NCBI GenBank assembly: GCA_023230485.1
Contig: JALNXG010000009.1
Coordinates: 3,333 to 67,332, forward strand
Source: Melioribacteraceae bacterium
GTDB taxonomy: Bacteria > Bacteroidota > Ignavibacteria > Ignavibacteriales > Melioribacteraceae
Direction: 5' to 3'
DNA: 64,000 nt
Positions 34,376 to 43,458 of the stretch are shown one piece after another. Every line of letters starts with the position of its first letter. Within the stretch, counting starts at the first letter, position 1. Under the pieces are notes generated by a model, which worked only from the letters and a program-made list of their open reading frames with translations, was not told the origin of the DNA and made no database searches. The position numbers and the translations under genes were made by a program.

Positions 34376-37300
34376 ATGAAACTAAATGTACGGTTATTAT
34401 TAATTACCTCTGTGGTGGTAATTCTTTTATCGGGAATTACCGCTTCGATCTATTACTCGTTTTCGAGTACCATTCTTAGGGATGCGCAGTCCCGCGATAT
34501 ATTAAATGCTGCAAACGATTTCGTTTTTTCTTTCCAACAGAAGGTTGAATCGCTCGATACCGATTTTATCAAACTAATTCAAAATGAAAAAATTATTGCA
34601 AATGTTAATCTCGATACTGCGAATATCGATTTTATCATTGCTATAAAAAATGATTCGCTTATTAGCCGTAGAATATTTAAGAAAAGTAGTGATTTATCTA
34701 TTGACGGCAATTCTAATGGTTTGCAAAAATTTTTCAAAGATAATCCAAATATCGTGTTAAAGTATTATCGTCTGAATGACACTATTACATATTACTATGG
34801 TTTCCAGATAAGCGAGGAATTATTAGATAAGGTTTCCGCCAAAACGGAGCTTAATACCGCACTTATAATCGAAGAATCTCCATTAATCATTTCTAATAGT
34901 AACGCTAATCAGGGATATAATATTATAATTGAAAATTCTATTAAAGCACTTAGATATAAAAATAATTTTGATATATATTCAGAAGAAACGAGTGCCGCTG
35001 ATTTCGTCGCTGCATTAGTAGTTCCACCAAACACAATAGAATCGCCATCCAAAATAAAATTCGTTGTCTTTAAGTTCTATGCCGAGGGAGGAGCATTAAG
35101 GGACTTAATTAGAAATATTGTTATTATTATTGCAGTAGCGGGAAGTATATTCGCTTTCATTATTATTTTCGTTTTGACGGCGAAGTTCAGAAAGCAGATC
35201 CAATTATTAAGTAGTGCCGCAGAGATAACAAGTAAAGGGGATTATTCACATCGTGTAAAAATTATTTCAAAAGATGAAATTGGTGAGCTTGCAAAAACGT
35301 TTAATAAGATGCTTAGCGAAATTGAAATTAATAAAAAAAGCGAGGATGAATACACGCAGTTTATTTCACTTATAAACCGCAATCCATCGCTCAAAGAGAT
35401 ATCCGATTCGGCATTGGAAAGAATATTGCAATCGACAGGAGTGCATTTCGGTGCATTATACTTAGCTGAAAATGGTGAACCAATATATATATCATCGGCA
35501 GGAATTGTAAGTAATTCAAAAGTGATGATGCTCGAGAAAAGTCTATATAAATCTTCAATCGAGAATAAACAGCCGGCAGAATTTAAGTTTCACGATAATT
35601 ATCCGGAGATGACTTCGGGCATTGTGTCGATTAAACTAAAGTATATATTGGTCTATCCACTGCTATATAATAAAGAAGTAGTTGCACTTTTAGAACTGGG
35701 TTCGGATGCTGACCCAGATAAAAATATAATCGAGTATTTAGAAAAAATTGATGAACAGTTGGCAATAGGAATAAGCAATGCGAGGACATTGAAGCAGTTA
35801 GAGAATTTGGTAGAATCTAAATCGCAATTCCTTGCAAATATGTCTCACGAGCTTCGCACTCCATTGATTTCGATACTTGGATTAACGGAGCTAATGCTTA
35901 AAGAAAGTAATGCCGCACCAAAAATGACTGAACGCAATAATATTATTCTGAGGAATGGGAAAAAACTACTTAATCTTATTAATAATATTTTAGAATTCTC
36001 TAAGCTTGATACTGACAAGGTGGAAGTAAGGAAAGATTCTTTTCTCCTTGATGAGTTTCTTGAAGAGCTTATAGAAAGTATCAGATTAATGGTTCAAGAG
36101 AAAAATCTAAAATTCAAATACGAAAAAGATATTAATAGAAACGTATTACTGAATACGGATAAAGTTAAGTTAGAACAGATTTTGTTGAACCTTATTTATA
36201 ACTCAATCAAGTTCACCGAAAAAGGTGAAGTGAAGCTAAAGACGAATATTCTTGAAGATAAGCGGATTGAATTTATTGTTAGTGATACCGGAATTGGAAT
36301 TCCTGAAGATCAATTAGAGACTGTCTTTAGTGAGTTTACGCAAGTAGATAATGGACTTGGAAGGAAGTATGGTGGAGCGGGTCTCGGTCTTGCAATCTCT
36401 AGGAAATATATTGAGATGCTTGATAGTAAATTCACTATTAAAAGCACTATTAATAGTGGTACGGCTATCTCATTTATTTTGAATGATGCTATATTGGATA
36501 TAATTGAGACTTCATTATTTGGTTCGATTGATAAGCCGGTGCGAGACTATGTCGGTAAGACCGCAATATTCAGTAATAATAATGAATTGAAAAATATACT
36601 TTCTGATTATTTGGATGGTTATAATTTCTTAGTACAAAATTATATAACAGCAAAAGAGTTTGAGCATGACGATGATGGAGTTTCTTGTAAAGCTATCGTG
36701 GTTGATCCATTAACTCTAGAAATCGACCCTTGGGAATTAATTGAACAATTAAGTAAAATTAAAAATAACGCTGAAATAATAATTGCATCTGTCGATGGAA
36801 TGAAAAAAACCGGCTGGGGAAAACCATTAAAGAATTTATCAGACACTGAAATTGAAGTTTTGAAAGGGGAATTTAGTAAAAGAGTTATCTCAGCAGGTAT
36901 GCACCCACTTGATATTTTAAAAATAATTAGAGATGAAATTGGTATTATAGGGTACAATGCAGAAAGTTATGCTATACTTCCTGATGATGAACTTCCATTT
37001 ACAGCTTCTAATGATAATGATGTAGTAGAGAATAAAACTGAACTTATAATGGTAGTCGATGATAATAACGACACACTTTATACAATAGGCGAAATACTAA
37101 AAGATTTTGGTTATGAAACTATATTTGCATCGAATGGCGTGGAATGCTTAGCAATTCTTAATACGAAAATTCCGGATATTATTCTTCTGGATATTATGAT
37201 GCCGCAAATGGATGGATTCCAGACGATTAAAAGAATAAAAGGCGAGCCAAAATATTCTTCAATTCCTATAATTGCGCTTACTGCTTATGCGATGCTTGAT

Positions 37301-37417
37301 AATAAAGGTATAATTGAACGGAATGGATTTAATGATCTCATTACGAAACCGGTTAATACGGTTGAACTAGAAGCAAAAATAAAAAAATATCTTTCAAAGA
37401 AAGAAAGTAAGAAATGA
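34376..37417 (+). CDS. Hybrid sensor histidine kinase (HAMP-GAF-HK-receiver)
   Basis: A 1013-residue membrane kinase. The first helix (8-28), a periplasmic sensor (30-243) and the second helix (246-268) are followed by HAMP (about 269-320), a GAF-like domain (325-470), the DHp helix with phospho-His491 in SHELRTPL, and an HATPase_c domain with N, G1 (SDTGIGIP) and G2 (GGAGLGLA) boxes to ~710. A divergent linker resembling an inactive receiver comes next. The true receiver occupies the last ~125 residues (MVVDDNND, IILLDIMMPQMDG). It starts 26 bases after the secretin gene, so it may belong to the pilus operon. The signal is unknown. Confidence 0.9.
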   Translation: MKLNVRLLLITSVVVILLSGITASIYYSFSSTILRDAQSRDILNAANDFVFSFQQKVESLDTDFIKLIQNEKIIANVNLDTANIDFIIAIKNDSLISRRIFKKSSDLSIDGNSNGLQKFFKDNPNIVLKYYRLNDTITYYYGFQISEELLDKVSAKTELNTALIIEESPLIISNSNANQGYNIIIENSIKALRYKNNFDIYSEETSAADFVAALVVPPNTIESPSKIKFVVFKFYAEGGALRDLIRNIVIIIAVAGSIFAFIIIFVLTAKFRKQIQLLSSAAEITSKGDYSHRVKIISKDEIGELAKTFNKMLSEIEINKKSEDEYTQFISLINRNPSLKEISDSALERILQSTGVHFGALYLAENGEPIYISSAGIVSNSKVMMLEKSLYKSSIENKQPAEFKFHDNYPEMTSGIVSIKLKYILVYPLLYNKEVVALLELGSDADPDKNIIEYLEKIDEQLAIGISNARTLKQLENLVESKSQFLANMSHELRTPLISILGLTELMLKESNAAPKMTERNNIILRNGKKLLNLINNILEFSKLDTDKVEVRKDSFLLDEFLEELIESIRLMVQEKNLKFKYEKDINRNVLLNTDKVKLEQILLNLIYNSIKFTEKGEVKLKTNILEDKRIEFIVSDTGIGIPEDQLETVFSEFTQVDNGLGRKYGGAGLGLAISRKYIEMLDSKFTIKSTINSGTAISFILNDAILDIIETSLFGSIDKPVRDYVGKTAIFSNNNELKNILSDYLDGYNFLVQNYITAKEFEHDDDGVSCKAIVVDPLTLEIDPWELIEQLSKIKNNAEIIIASVDGMKKTGWGKPLKNLSDTEIEVLKGEFSKRVISAGMHPLDILKIIRDEIGIIGYNAESYAILPDDELPFTASNDNDVVENKTELIMVVDDNNDTLYTIGEILKDFGYETIFASNGVECLAILNTKIPDIILLDIMMPQMDGFQTIKRIKGEPKYSSIPIIALTAYAMLDNKGIIERNGFNDLITKPVNTVELEAKIKKYLSKKESKK

Positions 37418-38067
37418 AAAAAATATTAATTATAGATGACAACCCTGATAATGTTTTTTTATTAAAAGACCGATTAGAGCGGGAGAAGTTTGATGTTGCA
37501 ACTGCTTATGAAGGGCAGATGGGAATTGAAAAAGCGGAAGCGGAGAAGCCCGATTTAATTCTTCTCGATATTCTCATGCCGGGCATTTCGGGGTTGGATG
37601 TTTGTAAAGCAATCTCTTCAAGCGATAATACGAAAACAATCCCGATTATTTTATTAACTGCACTTTCGGAAGTTGAAAACTTAAAAGAAGGTTTTGCTGC
37701 GGGTGCTTTTGATTATATACGCAAGCCTTTTAATCGTGTGGAATTAATCGCGCGTATTAATTCAGCTCTTCGTTTCAGAGAAGTAAATCAGATGTTAGTA
37801 GAATTAGAAAAGGTGAAAACATTTGGCGCAACTGTTGCAACTGCCAATCATGAAATTAAACAGCCGCTGACACTAATAAACCTTTCTATTGCCGCAATAA
37901 GAAGGGAATTATCCAAACCGGAATTATCGAAAGATGTTGTATTGAAAAGAGTTGATTTTATTGAGAACGCTGCATTTGATATAATCAAACTTTTGGAAAA
38001 ATTAACTTCAATCAAAAAACCGATGATAAAAGAAATGGATGATGAGAGAAAGCTAATCGATTTATAA
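37414..38067 (+). CDS. Receiver protein with DHp-like helix but no ATPase domain
   Basis: A 217-residue protein overlapping the hybrid kinase gene by 4 bases. Residues 1-122 are a complete receiver (acidic pair DD 8-9, phospho-Asp52, Thr82, Lys104). A coiled linker leads to a DHp-like segment with NHEIKQPLT (145-153), in which His146 is placed as in histidine kinases. The chain then ends without an HATPase domain. It could pass phosphate between receiver and histidine, or be a substrate of the kinase encoded upstream. The frame shows no frameshift, and a convergent gene follows 9 bases away. Confidence 0.85.
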   Translation: MKKILIIDDNPDNVFLLKDRLEREKFDVATAYEGQMGIEKAEAEKPDLILLDILMPGISGLDVCKAISSSDNTKTIPIILLTALSEVENLKEGFAAGAFDYIRKPFNRVELIARINSALRFREVNQMLVELEKVKTFGATVATANHEIKQPLTLINLSIAAIRRELSKPELSKDVVLKRVDFIENAAFDIIKLLEKLTSIKKPMIKEMDDERKLIDL

Positions 38068-38076
38068 GCACCCGAT

Positions 38077-39165
38077 TTATAAATTTTGAGTCAATTCGTT
38101 TATTCGATTTAGCATTATATCAAATACATACGGTTTTTTGAATACATCAGAAATTCCGAGTGTCTCAATTGTTTTTTCTTCGGACTTGCTGATTGCGCCG
38201 GTTGCGAGAATAATAGGTTTATCAATATTACTATTACGAATCTCTTCAATGCAATTAATTCCGGTAATGCCGGGCATCTGATGATCTATTATAAACAGGT
38301 TGATATCAATTTTCCCGAGTAAATTAATTACTTCCTCGCCGGTAGAACACTCGATGATTTCATAATCATACGAGGCTAATAAATCTCTTAAGAGCTCTCT
38401 TAGAATTGAATCATCTTCTGCTATTAAAATTCTTTTTTTGTCATGTAGCTTGGGTTTCTGGATTGGCTTTATAGCCGGAAGTGTAACAGAAAATTTTGTA
38501 CCGTGATTGGGAACACTAGATACATCTATTGAGCCATTCAAAGAACCTACTATATTTTTAACGATTGCAAGACCGAGACCTGAATTCTTTTTATTTTTTG
38601 TAGAAAAATTTTCTTCAAAAATATTATCTATTATTTCCGGCTCAATTCCTTCACCGGTATCGGTTATTTCGATGCAGACAGCTGACTGATCCCCTTCAAA
38701 AAAATTTGGTTCTGTTCGTACTAATTTATTTGTAGTGTTGACAGCGCGAATAGTAATTGCTCCTTGCGATTTTATTGCTTCGGATGCATTTACAATTAGA
38801 TTGAGGAATAATCGATAGAGGTCGCCATGGTTTGCTTTTATTTGATATAGATCATCAACCATATTAAGTGAAAATTCAATTCGATCTCTAAATTTTTCAC
38901 GATATACGGCAATGAGATCGCTTAAGAGAACATCCATATTTATTAATCGGGGTTCAGAAATTGTATTCTCGTTTTGCGACTTAAATTCGTCTAGTAGTTC
39001 TGATGCAGCGTGAATGCTGTTTTCAATACTTTTCAATAAAGTGTTGGAGGAAAGATTTAGTCTTTCATCTTGTTTTAATAATTCAGTACTCGTAACTATG
39101 CGTGCGAAAATGTTATTGATGTCATGAAAAAGTAAAGATAATTTACGGCTCCTTTTAGTGCTCAT
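38077..39165 (-). CDS. Cytoplasmic histidine kinase with C-terminal receiver
   Basis: A 362-residue soluble kinase. There is no sensor domain: the DHp begins at once, with His14 in LLFHDINNIF. The HATPase_c domain (about 100-225) has the N box LFLNLIVNASEA, G1 DTGEGI and G2 GLGLAIV. A receiver fills residues ~240-362 (RILIAEDDSILRELL, LFIIDHQMPG). It lies 1 base downstream of the NtrC-type gene on the same strand, so the two probably form a pathway. Lacking a sensor, it may receive its signal from a partner protein. Confidence 0.9.
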   Translation of the reverse strand: MSTKRSRKLSLLFHDINNIFARIVTSTELLKQDERLNLSSNTLLKSIENSIHAASELLDEFKSQNENTISEPRLINMDVLLSDLIAVYREKFRDRIEFSLNMVDDLYQIKANHGDLYRLFLNLIVNASEAIKSQGAITIRAVNTTNKLVRTEPNFFEGDQSAVCIEITDTGEGIEPEIIDNIFEENFSTKNKKNSGLGLAIVKNIVGSLNGSIDVSSVPNHGTKFSVTLPAIKPIQKPKLHDKKRILIAEDDSILRELLRDLLASYDYEIIECSTGEEVINLLGKIDINLFIIDHQMPGITGINCIEEIRNSNIDKPIILATGAISKSEEKTIETLGISDVFKKPYVFDIMLNRINELTQNL

Positions 39166-39166
39166 T

Positions 39167-40507
39167 TTATCTCAGGTTGTAAGTCTTAATTTTTGAATAA
39201 AGAGTTTTTTGACTAATACCCAAAGCTCTTGCACTATTTTCGCGATTCCAATTATTTACTTCTAATGCACGTCTAATATGAATGGCTTCCATTTCGGTTA
39301 GAGATAAAAGTTTTCCTTCGGTTTCGATAAAATTAGTGAAATCAAAATCCTCTTTAGGAACGTTGAGGTCTTTAATGTGAATAGTATCGCCATCCGAGAA
39401 AATAATAGCTCTCTCGATCATATGTTCTAGTTCTCTTACGTTACCGGGAAAATTATAACGGTATAATTCTTTTTCTGCTTCGGGTGAAAGTTTTTTTCTT
39501 GAGCGCACGGGAGATTTTTTTTGGAGAAAATAATCGCTTAGTAGGATTACGTCATTTCCTCTTTCACGAAGTGGTGGAATGGTAAGCGTGATTACATTCA
39601 AGCGGAATAAAAGGTCACGTCTAAAATTTTTATTTTCAGCTTCTTCCATAAGATTCTTATTCGTAGCACCTATAACTCGAACGTCAGAGGAAAGAGTATT
39701 GATACCGCCGATTCTTCGGAACTCACCATTTTCCAAAAAACGAAGTAGTTTGGGTTGGAGTGCCAAACTCAGTTCTCCGATCTCATCTAAGAAAAGAGTA
39801 CCTCCATTTGCAATCTCAACAAGCCCTTGTTTAGAAGTCTTTGCATCAGTAAAAGCCCCTTTTTCGTATCCGAAGAGTTCGCTTTCGATTAATTGATCGG
39901 GGAGGGAAGCGCAATTTATTGCAACGAATGGCTTTTCGGAACGGTCGGAATTTTTATGAATAAATTCTGCAAAGAGTTCTTTGCCCGTACCGGTTTCACC
40001 TTCGAGCAAAATACTGGAATTTGATTTAGCAGATTTCTCAGCGAGTAAAATAACATTATTTATGCTTTCACTTTCGCCGATAATTTTATTTGGTGAAGAT
40101 GCAATTTTTGCGCTTAATAATTTATTTTCGATTACTAATTTATGATGATCTATTGCTCTTTGGATCGTAAAAGCTAGTTGACCAAATTCGTATGGTTTAG
40201 AAATGAAATCATAAGCTCCTTGTTTGATGCAATTTATTGCAGTTCGGATTTCTGATTTTGCAGTAAGTACAATTACTTGAAGATCGGGATGATTTTCTTG
40301 GACAAATTTAAGTACTTGTTCTCCGGATACTTCTTTCATTTCGAGATCAAGAAGAACTACATCATAATTTTTCTTTTTAATTGCTTCGATAGCATCTTTA
40401 CCATCATAAACAATATCTATGATATAACCCTCGTGTATTAATTCTTCTTTAAGAAGGTAACAAAGATTCTCATCGTCATCTGCAATTAAAATAGTATATT
40501 TATTCAT
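39167..40507 (-). CDS. NtrC-family sigma-54-dependent response regulator
   Basis: The ATG at 40507 (446 aa) starts directly at the receiver (NKYTILIADDDEN); the open frame extends upstream to 40588, but that part is not needed. The receiver occupies 4-118 with phospho-Asp54. The AAA+ domain (about 140-370) has Walker A GETGTGKE (170-177), the sigma-54 contact loop GAFTDA (217-222, usually GAFTGA) and Walker B GGTLFLDE. A Fis-type helix-turn-helix closes the protein (NWNRENSARALGISQKTLY). It activates sigma-54 promoters. Targets are unknown; the pilin-like genes are one candidate. Confidence 0.93.
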   Translation of the reverse strand: MNKYTILIADDDENLCYLLKEELIHEGYIIDIVYDGKDAIEAIKKKNYDVVLLDLEMKEVSGEQVLKFVQENHPDLQVIVLTAKSEIRTAINCIKQGAYDFISKPYEFGQLAFTIQRAIDHHKLVIENKLLSAKIASSPNKIIGESESINNVILLAEKSAKSNSSILLEGETGTGKELFAEFIHKNSDRSEKPFVAINCASLPDQLIESELFGYEKGAFTDAKTSKQGLVEIANGGTLFLDEIGELSLALQPKLLRFLENGEFRRIGGINTLSSDVRVIGATNKNLMEEAENKNFRRDLLFRLNVITLTIPPLRERGNDVILLSDYFLQKKSPVRSRKKLSPEAEKELYRYNFPGNVRELEHMIERAIIFSDGDTIHIKDLNVPKEDFDFTNFIETEGKLLSLTEMEAIHIRRALEVNNWNRENSARALGISQKTLYSKIKTYNLR

Positions 40508-40711
40508 AATCTCAACAGAATAGTGAAACAAAAATATATAAAAAAATATATTAAAATAACGGTTAATAAGAATTAATTTGCAAAACAATCGAGTTATTCT
40601 TAAAATTGTAAAAATTTAGTGTATATACAGAATGAATTATTTGAGAGTTCTGCTTGAGATTTAAATGGAAAGATAATATATTTGAAGTCTGTATTTTGAT
40701 ATATACGTGAG

Positions 40712-40783
40712 GGGCGCGTAGCTCAGGGGTAGAGCATTTGCCTTTTAAGCAAAGGGTCGGTGGTTCGAGCCCACCCGCGCTCA
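40712..40783 (+). tRNA. tRNA-Lys (anticodon UUU)
   Basis: A full cloverleaf of 72 nt. The acceptor stem GGGCGCG (40712-40718) pairs with CGCGCTC (40776-40782), with one G-U. The D stem is GCTC/GAGC. The anticodon stem TTTGC/GCAAA holds the loop CTTTTAA with anticodon TTT (40744-40746). The T stem GGTGG/CCACC holds TTCGAGC. The discriminator is A and CCA is not encoded. A long hairpin follows. Confidence 0.96.
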
Positions 40784-40788
40784 CGATT

Positions 40789-40821
40789 AAAAGCCTTGTA
40801 AGTATTACTTACAGGGCTTTT
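40789..40821 (+). terminator. Terminator hairpin after tRNA-Lys
   Basis: A 14-bp stem, AAAAGCCTTGTAAG (40789-40802) with CTTACAGGGCTTTT (40808-40821), having one G-U pair and a 5-nt loop. The T-run is the end of the stem itself. The symmetrical A/T ends would also let it stop transcripts from the left-going side. Confidence 0.75.
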
Positions 40822-40875
40822 ATGATTTTAAATCCTGCCATGAAAAATTAATGTTTGTTTGAAGAATTTTATTGC

Positions 40876-40912
40876 ACTTTAAATTTGAGCCGAATATTCG
40901 TAAATTTAAAGT
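40876..40912. promoter_or_regulatory. Inverted repeat upstream of crcB
   Basis: A perfect 11-bp inverted repeat ACTTTAAATTT/AAATTTAAAGT (40876-40886 and 40902-40912). Its 15-base centre contains a further 10-bp palindrome CGAATATTCG (40891-40900). It ends 13 bases before the crcB start. It could be an operator for a dimeric repressor or a leader hairpin covering the ribosome binding region. It does not resemble a fluoride riboswitch. Confidence 0.45.
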
Positions 40913-40925
40913 CAAAAAATAATAT

Positions 40926-41303
40926 ATGTATAATTACTTACTCATAGCTGCAGGCGCAGCACTTGGCGGTGTTTTTCGTTTTTGGATTTCGGGATCAGTA
41001 CATCGATTCCTTCCGTCAAATTTTCCTTATGGTACTCTTGCCGTTAATGTGCTTGGCAGCTTTGCTCTTGGCTTTATCATCTTTTTCCTTGATGTGAAAA
41101 AAATAATTTCTCCTGAATTAAAAATCTTCTTAACTATCGGATTTTGCGGTGGTTTTACCACTTTCTCCACATTCGCTTTTGAGACAGTAAACTTGCTAAA
41201 AGAAACTGAATTATTTTTTGCTTTTATAAATATTCTTTTAAATATAGTTCTTACATTAGGAGCCGTTTATTTATCATACATAGCAGCAAAATCATTAGCA
41301 TGA
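40926..41303 (+). CDS. crcB: Fluoride channel CrcB/FluC
   Basis: A 125-residue membrane protein with four helices that exports fluoride as a dual-topology dimer. Signature parts: AGAALGGVFRFWISG near the N-terminus, FPYGTLAVNVLGSFALGF (38-55, with the conserved Asn), and TIGFCGGFTTFSTFAFE (90-106, the Phe-box and Na-site region). A DUF190 gene follows 7 bases later, a common pairing. An unusual inverted repeat lies just upstream, and no fluoride riboswitch was recognised. Confidence 0.94.
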   Translation: MYNYLLIAAGAALGGVFRFWISGSVHRFLPSNFPYGTLAVNVLGSFALGFIIFFLDVKKIISPELKIFLTIGFCGGFTTFSTFAFETVNLLKETELFFAFINILLNIVLTLGAVYLSYIAAKSLA

Positions 41304-41310
41304 GGCGGTT

Positions 41311-41661
41311 ATGGAATTAAAGCGAGATGCAAAATTAATAAGAATATTCATCGGGGATTCCGATAAAGACCATTCTACACCTGTCTATGAAAAAATTGTA
41401 ATTGAAGCAAAAAAAGCCGGATTAGCAGGAGCCACAGTTTTTAAGGGAATAATGGGTTTCGGTGGTACAAGCAGAATTCACACTTCAAAAATTCTACGTC
41501 TATCCGAAGACCTCCCTTTAATAATTGAAATAGTAGATATACAAGAAAATATAGAACATTTTTTACCAACTGTAAATCAGATATTTGAGGATTCCGGTTG
41601 TGGAGGTTTGATTACGATTGAAACGGCAGAAGTGATTGTTTATAAAGCGAATAACAAATGA
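41311..41661 (+). CDS. DUF190 family protein
   Basis: A 116-residue soluble protein of the DUF190 family, PII-like in fold. The family pattern is present: RIFIGDSDKDHSTPVYEKIV, AKKAGLAGATVFKGIMGFGG (about 41-60) and IHTSKILRLSEDLPLIIEIVD. These genes very often sit next to crcB; the biochemical role is not established, although regulation of or association with the fluoride channel is commonly inferred. A good GAGG precedes the ATG. Confidence 0.9.
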   Translation: MELKRDAKLIRIFIGDSDKDHSTPVYEKIVIEAKKAGLAGATVFKGIMGFGGTSRIHTSKILRLSEDLPLIIEIVDIQENIEHFLPTVNQIFEDSGCGGLITIETAEVIVYKANNK

Positions 41662-41803
41662 TTTTTCCTATATGAAGATAATTAAACTGGAAAAACTTAA
41701 AGCTTTGTTAACATTTATATAATATTCTTTAATTGATTTTAGAGCACGCAATAAATACATTAATGAGTTATATTTTTTAAACAACCTAAAAAACGGTGAG
41801 GAA

Positions 41804-42421
41804 ATGTTAAAGTTCTTAACGCCAAAAGAAGATAAGTATTTTGAATATTTTAATGATATGATTGCCAATGTAAATGAAATGGCACAGCTCGCGAAAAAAA
41901 TATTCACTGCAAACAAGTATGAATTTGAAACTGCTGCAAAAATCAAATCCCTCGAAAGACGTTGCGATGAAATGGCCGTAAAAACAATCAAAAAATTAGA
42001 CAAATCATTTATTACACCATTTGATAGAGAAGATATACTTTCACTTACGAAAAGAATTGAAAGCGTAAGTGATACTTTGAATGCCGTAATCACTCGTTTG
42101 GAAATATACAATGTAACAGATATTGTAGAGAGTGCTGATACATTAAGTGAAATAATTGCACTCCAAATTAAAGAACTGGGTGTAGCAATAAATGATTTAA
42201 AGGAAAGATCGAAATCATTAAACGAAAGCAAGATTGTAAAAGATTTGGAAGAACAGGCAGATGTAGTTTACCGTGAAGCTATTAGAAAACTATTTGCCAC
42301 TGAAAAAGACCCGATAAAATTAATTAAGCACAAAGAGATACTCGATTTATTAGAGCGCACTGTTGATAAATGCCAGTTAGTAGCTAATACAATAATTACA
42401 ATTTTCGTTAAAAATAGTTGA
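41804..42421 (+). CDS. DUF47 (PhoU-like) Pit accessory protein
   Basis: A 205-residue all-helical protein of the DUF47/PhoU-like family, with FTPKEDKYF-type start (here LTPKEDKYFEYFNDM), LERRCDEMAVKTIKKL and the metal-binding-like FITPFDREDILSL (65-77). A GAGGAA lies upstream of the ATG. Such genes are almost always paired with a Pit transporter, as here (4-base gap), and are thought to modulate phosphate uptake. An antisense open frame over this gene is a shadow. Confidence 0.92.
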   Translation: MLKFLTPKEDKYFEYFNDMIANVNEMAQLAKKIFTANKYEFETAAKIKSLERRCDEMAVKTIKKLDKSFITPFDREDILSLTKRIESVSDTLNAVITRLEIYNVTDIVESADTLSEIIALQIKELGVAINDLKERSKSLNESKIVKDLEEQADVVYREAIRKLFATEKDPIKLIKHKEILDLLERTVDKCQLVANTIITIFVKNS

Positions 42422-42425
42422 TAAT

Positions 42426-43430
42426 ATGGAATATACTTTCCCCTTAATAATAGTATTGATGGCATTGGTATTCGATTTTTATAATGGAATGAACGATGCA
42501 GCAAACTCAATAGCAACAGTAGTATCCACACGTGTATTAACGCCATTGCAGGCAGTAATGTGGGCAGCCACTTTTAATTTTTTAGCTGCATTTATTTTTG
42601 GTGTTCACGTAGCCAACACAATCGGTAAGGGTATTGTCGAAACCAATATAATTGATAATTTTGTAATATTTTCCTGTGTACTTGGTGCAATAATTACTGC
42701 CGGTACGGCAACGCACTTAGGAATGCCAATAAGTGTATCGCATAGTTTGATAGGCGGTTTAGCAGGTGCAGCAGTTATAAAGGCAGGTCCGGACGTTTTA
42801 ATCGCTTCCGGACTCACTAAGATTGTAATTTTCATTTTCCTTGCACCCATTATTGGAATGGTAATAGCGATAATTGTTTCTATTATCACTTTATGGATTG
42901 TAAAAGATATGCGACCGAGAAAAGTAGATAATTATTTTAGAAAACTTCAATTGGTATCAGCAGGAATTTATAGCTTAAGTCATGGAACGAATGATGCTCA
43001 AAAAACAATGGGTATAATTGCATTAGTACTATTCACAAATGGTTTTCTTCCCGAGTTTGGTGTCCCATTTTGGGTTATTATTTTAAGTCATTCAGTAATC
43101 GCTGCTGGTACTTTGATTGGTGGATGGAAGGTTATAAAAACACTTGGTATGAATATGACAAAGCTTTCTCCATTTGGGGGGTTTAGTGCTGAAACATCTG
43201 CAGGATTAACTATCTTAGTGGCATCCGAATTTGGAATACCTGTAAGTACAACACATACAATTACAGGCGCAATAGCGGGTGTGGGTATCATTAAAGGTAT
43301 GAGTGCCATTAGATGGGGAGTAGCACGTAATATTATGTGGGCTTGGATACTTACTATCCCTACTTCAGCGTTCTTCGCTATATTGGCTTATTTTGCTTCT
43401 ACTTATGTTTATAGACTTTTTGTGGGTTAA
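42426..43430 (+). CDS. pit: Low-affinity inorganic phosphate transporter (PiT family)
   Basis: A 334-residue permease with about ten helices that takes up phosphate (as metal-phosphate) driven by H+ or Na+. Both halves of the PiT inverted repeat carry the signature: NGMNDAANSIATVVSTR (20-36) and SHGTNDAQKTMGIIA (about 182-196). The PISVSHSLIGGLAGA and PVSTTHTITGAIAG motifs also match. It forms an operon with the DUF47 gene. A convergent GH18 gene follows. Confidence 0.95.
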   Translation: MEYTFPLIIVLMALVFDFYNGMNDAANSIATVVSTRVLTPLQAVMWAATFNFLAAFIFGVHVANTIGKGIVETNIIDNFVIFSCVLGAIITAGTATHLGMPISVSHSLIGGLAGAAVIKAGPDVLIASGLTKIVIFIFLAPIIGMVIAIIVSIITLWIVKDMRPRKVDNYFRKLQLVSAGIYSLSHGTNDAQKTMGIIALVLFTNGFLPEFGVPFWVIILSHSVIAAGTLIGGWKVIKTLGMNMTKLSPFGGFSAETSAGLTILVASEFGIPVSTTHTITGAIAGVGIIKGMSAIRWGVARNIMWAWILTIPTSAFFAILAYFASTYVYRLFVG

Positions 43431-43452
43431 GATTCTTTAATAAAAATCTTAA
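43427..43452. terminator. Weak hairpin between convergent pit and GH18 genes
   Basis: A perfect 8-bp A/T-rich stem TTAAGATT/AATCTTAA with a 10-nt loop, starting at the pit stop codon. It has no proper T-run on either strand, so it is only a tentative terminator for the convergent pair. Confidence 0.35.
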
Positions 43453-43458
43453 ACACGA

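Noticed and set aside
37824..37838. Excellent sigma-54 consensus (TGGC, correct spacing, TTGC).
   Set aside because: It lies inside the coding sequence of the receiver-DHp protein with only the gene's own 3' end and a convergent gene downstream; the bases are explained by the codons for FGATVAT.
39579..39896. Open frame of 105 codons opposite the NtrC-type gene.
   Set aside because: It covers the conserved AAA+ domain of the real gene and is a codon-bias shadow.
40822..40925. Fluoride riboswitch before crcB.
   Set aside because: The conserved crcB-motif core sequence is not present; only an A/T-rich nested palindrome is seen.
41668..42231. Long antisense open frame of 187 codons opposite the DUF47 gene.
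   Set aside because: It is the shadow of a well-supported gene; its protein is low-complexity Ser/Ile/Leu and there is no ribosome binding site.
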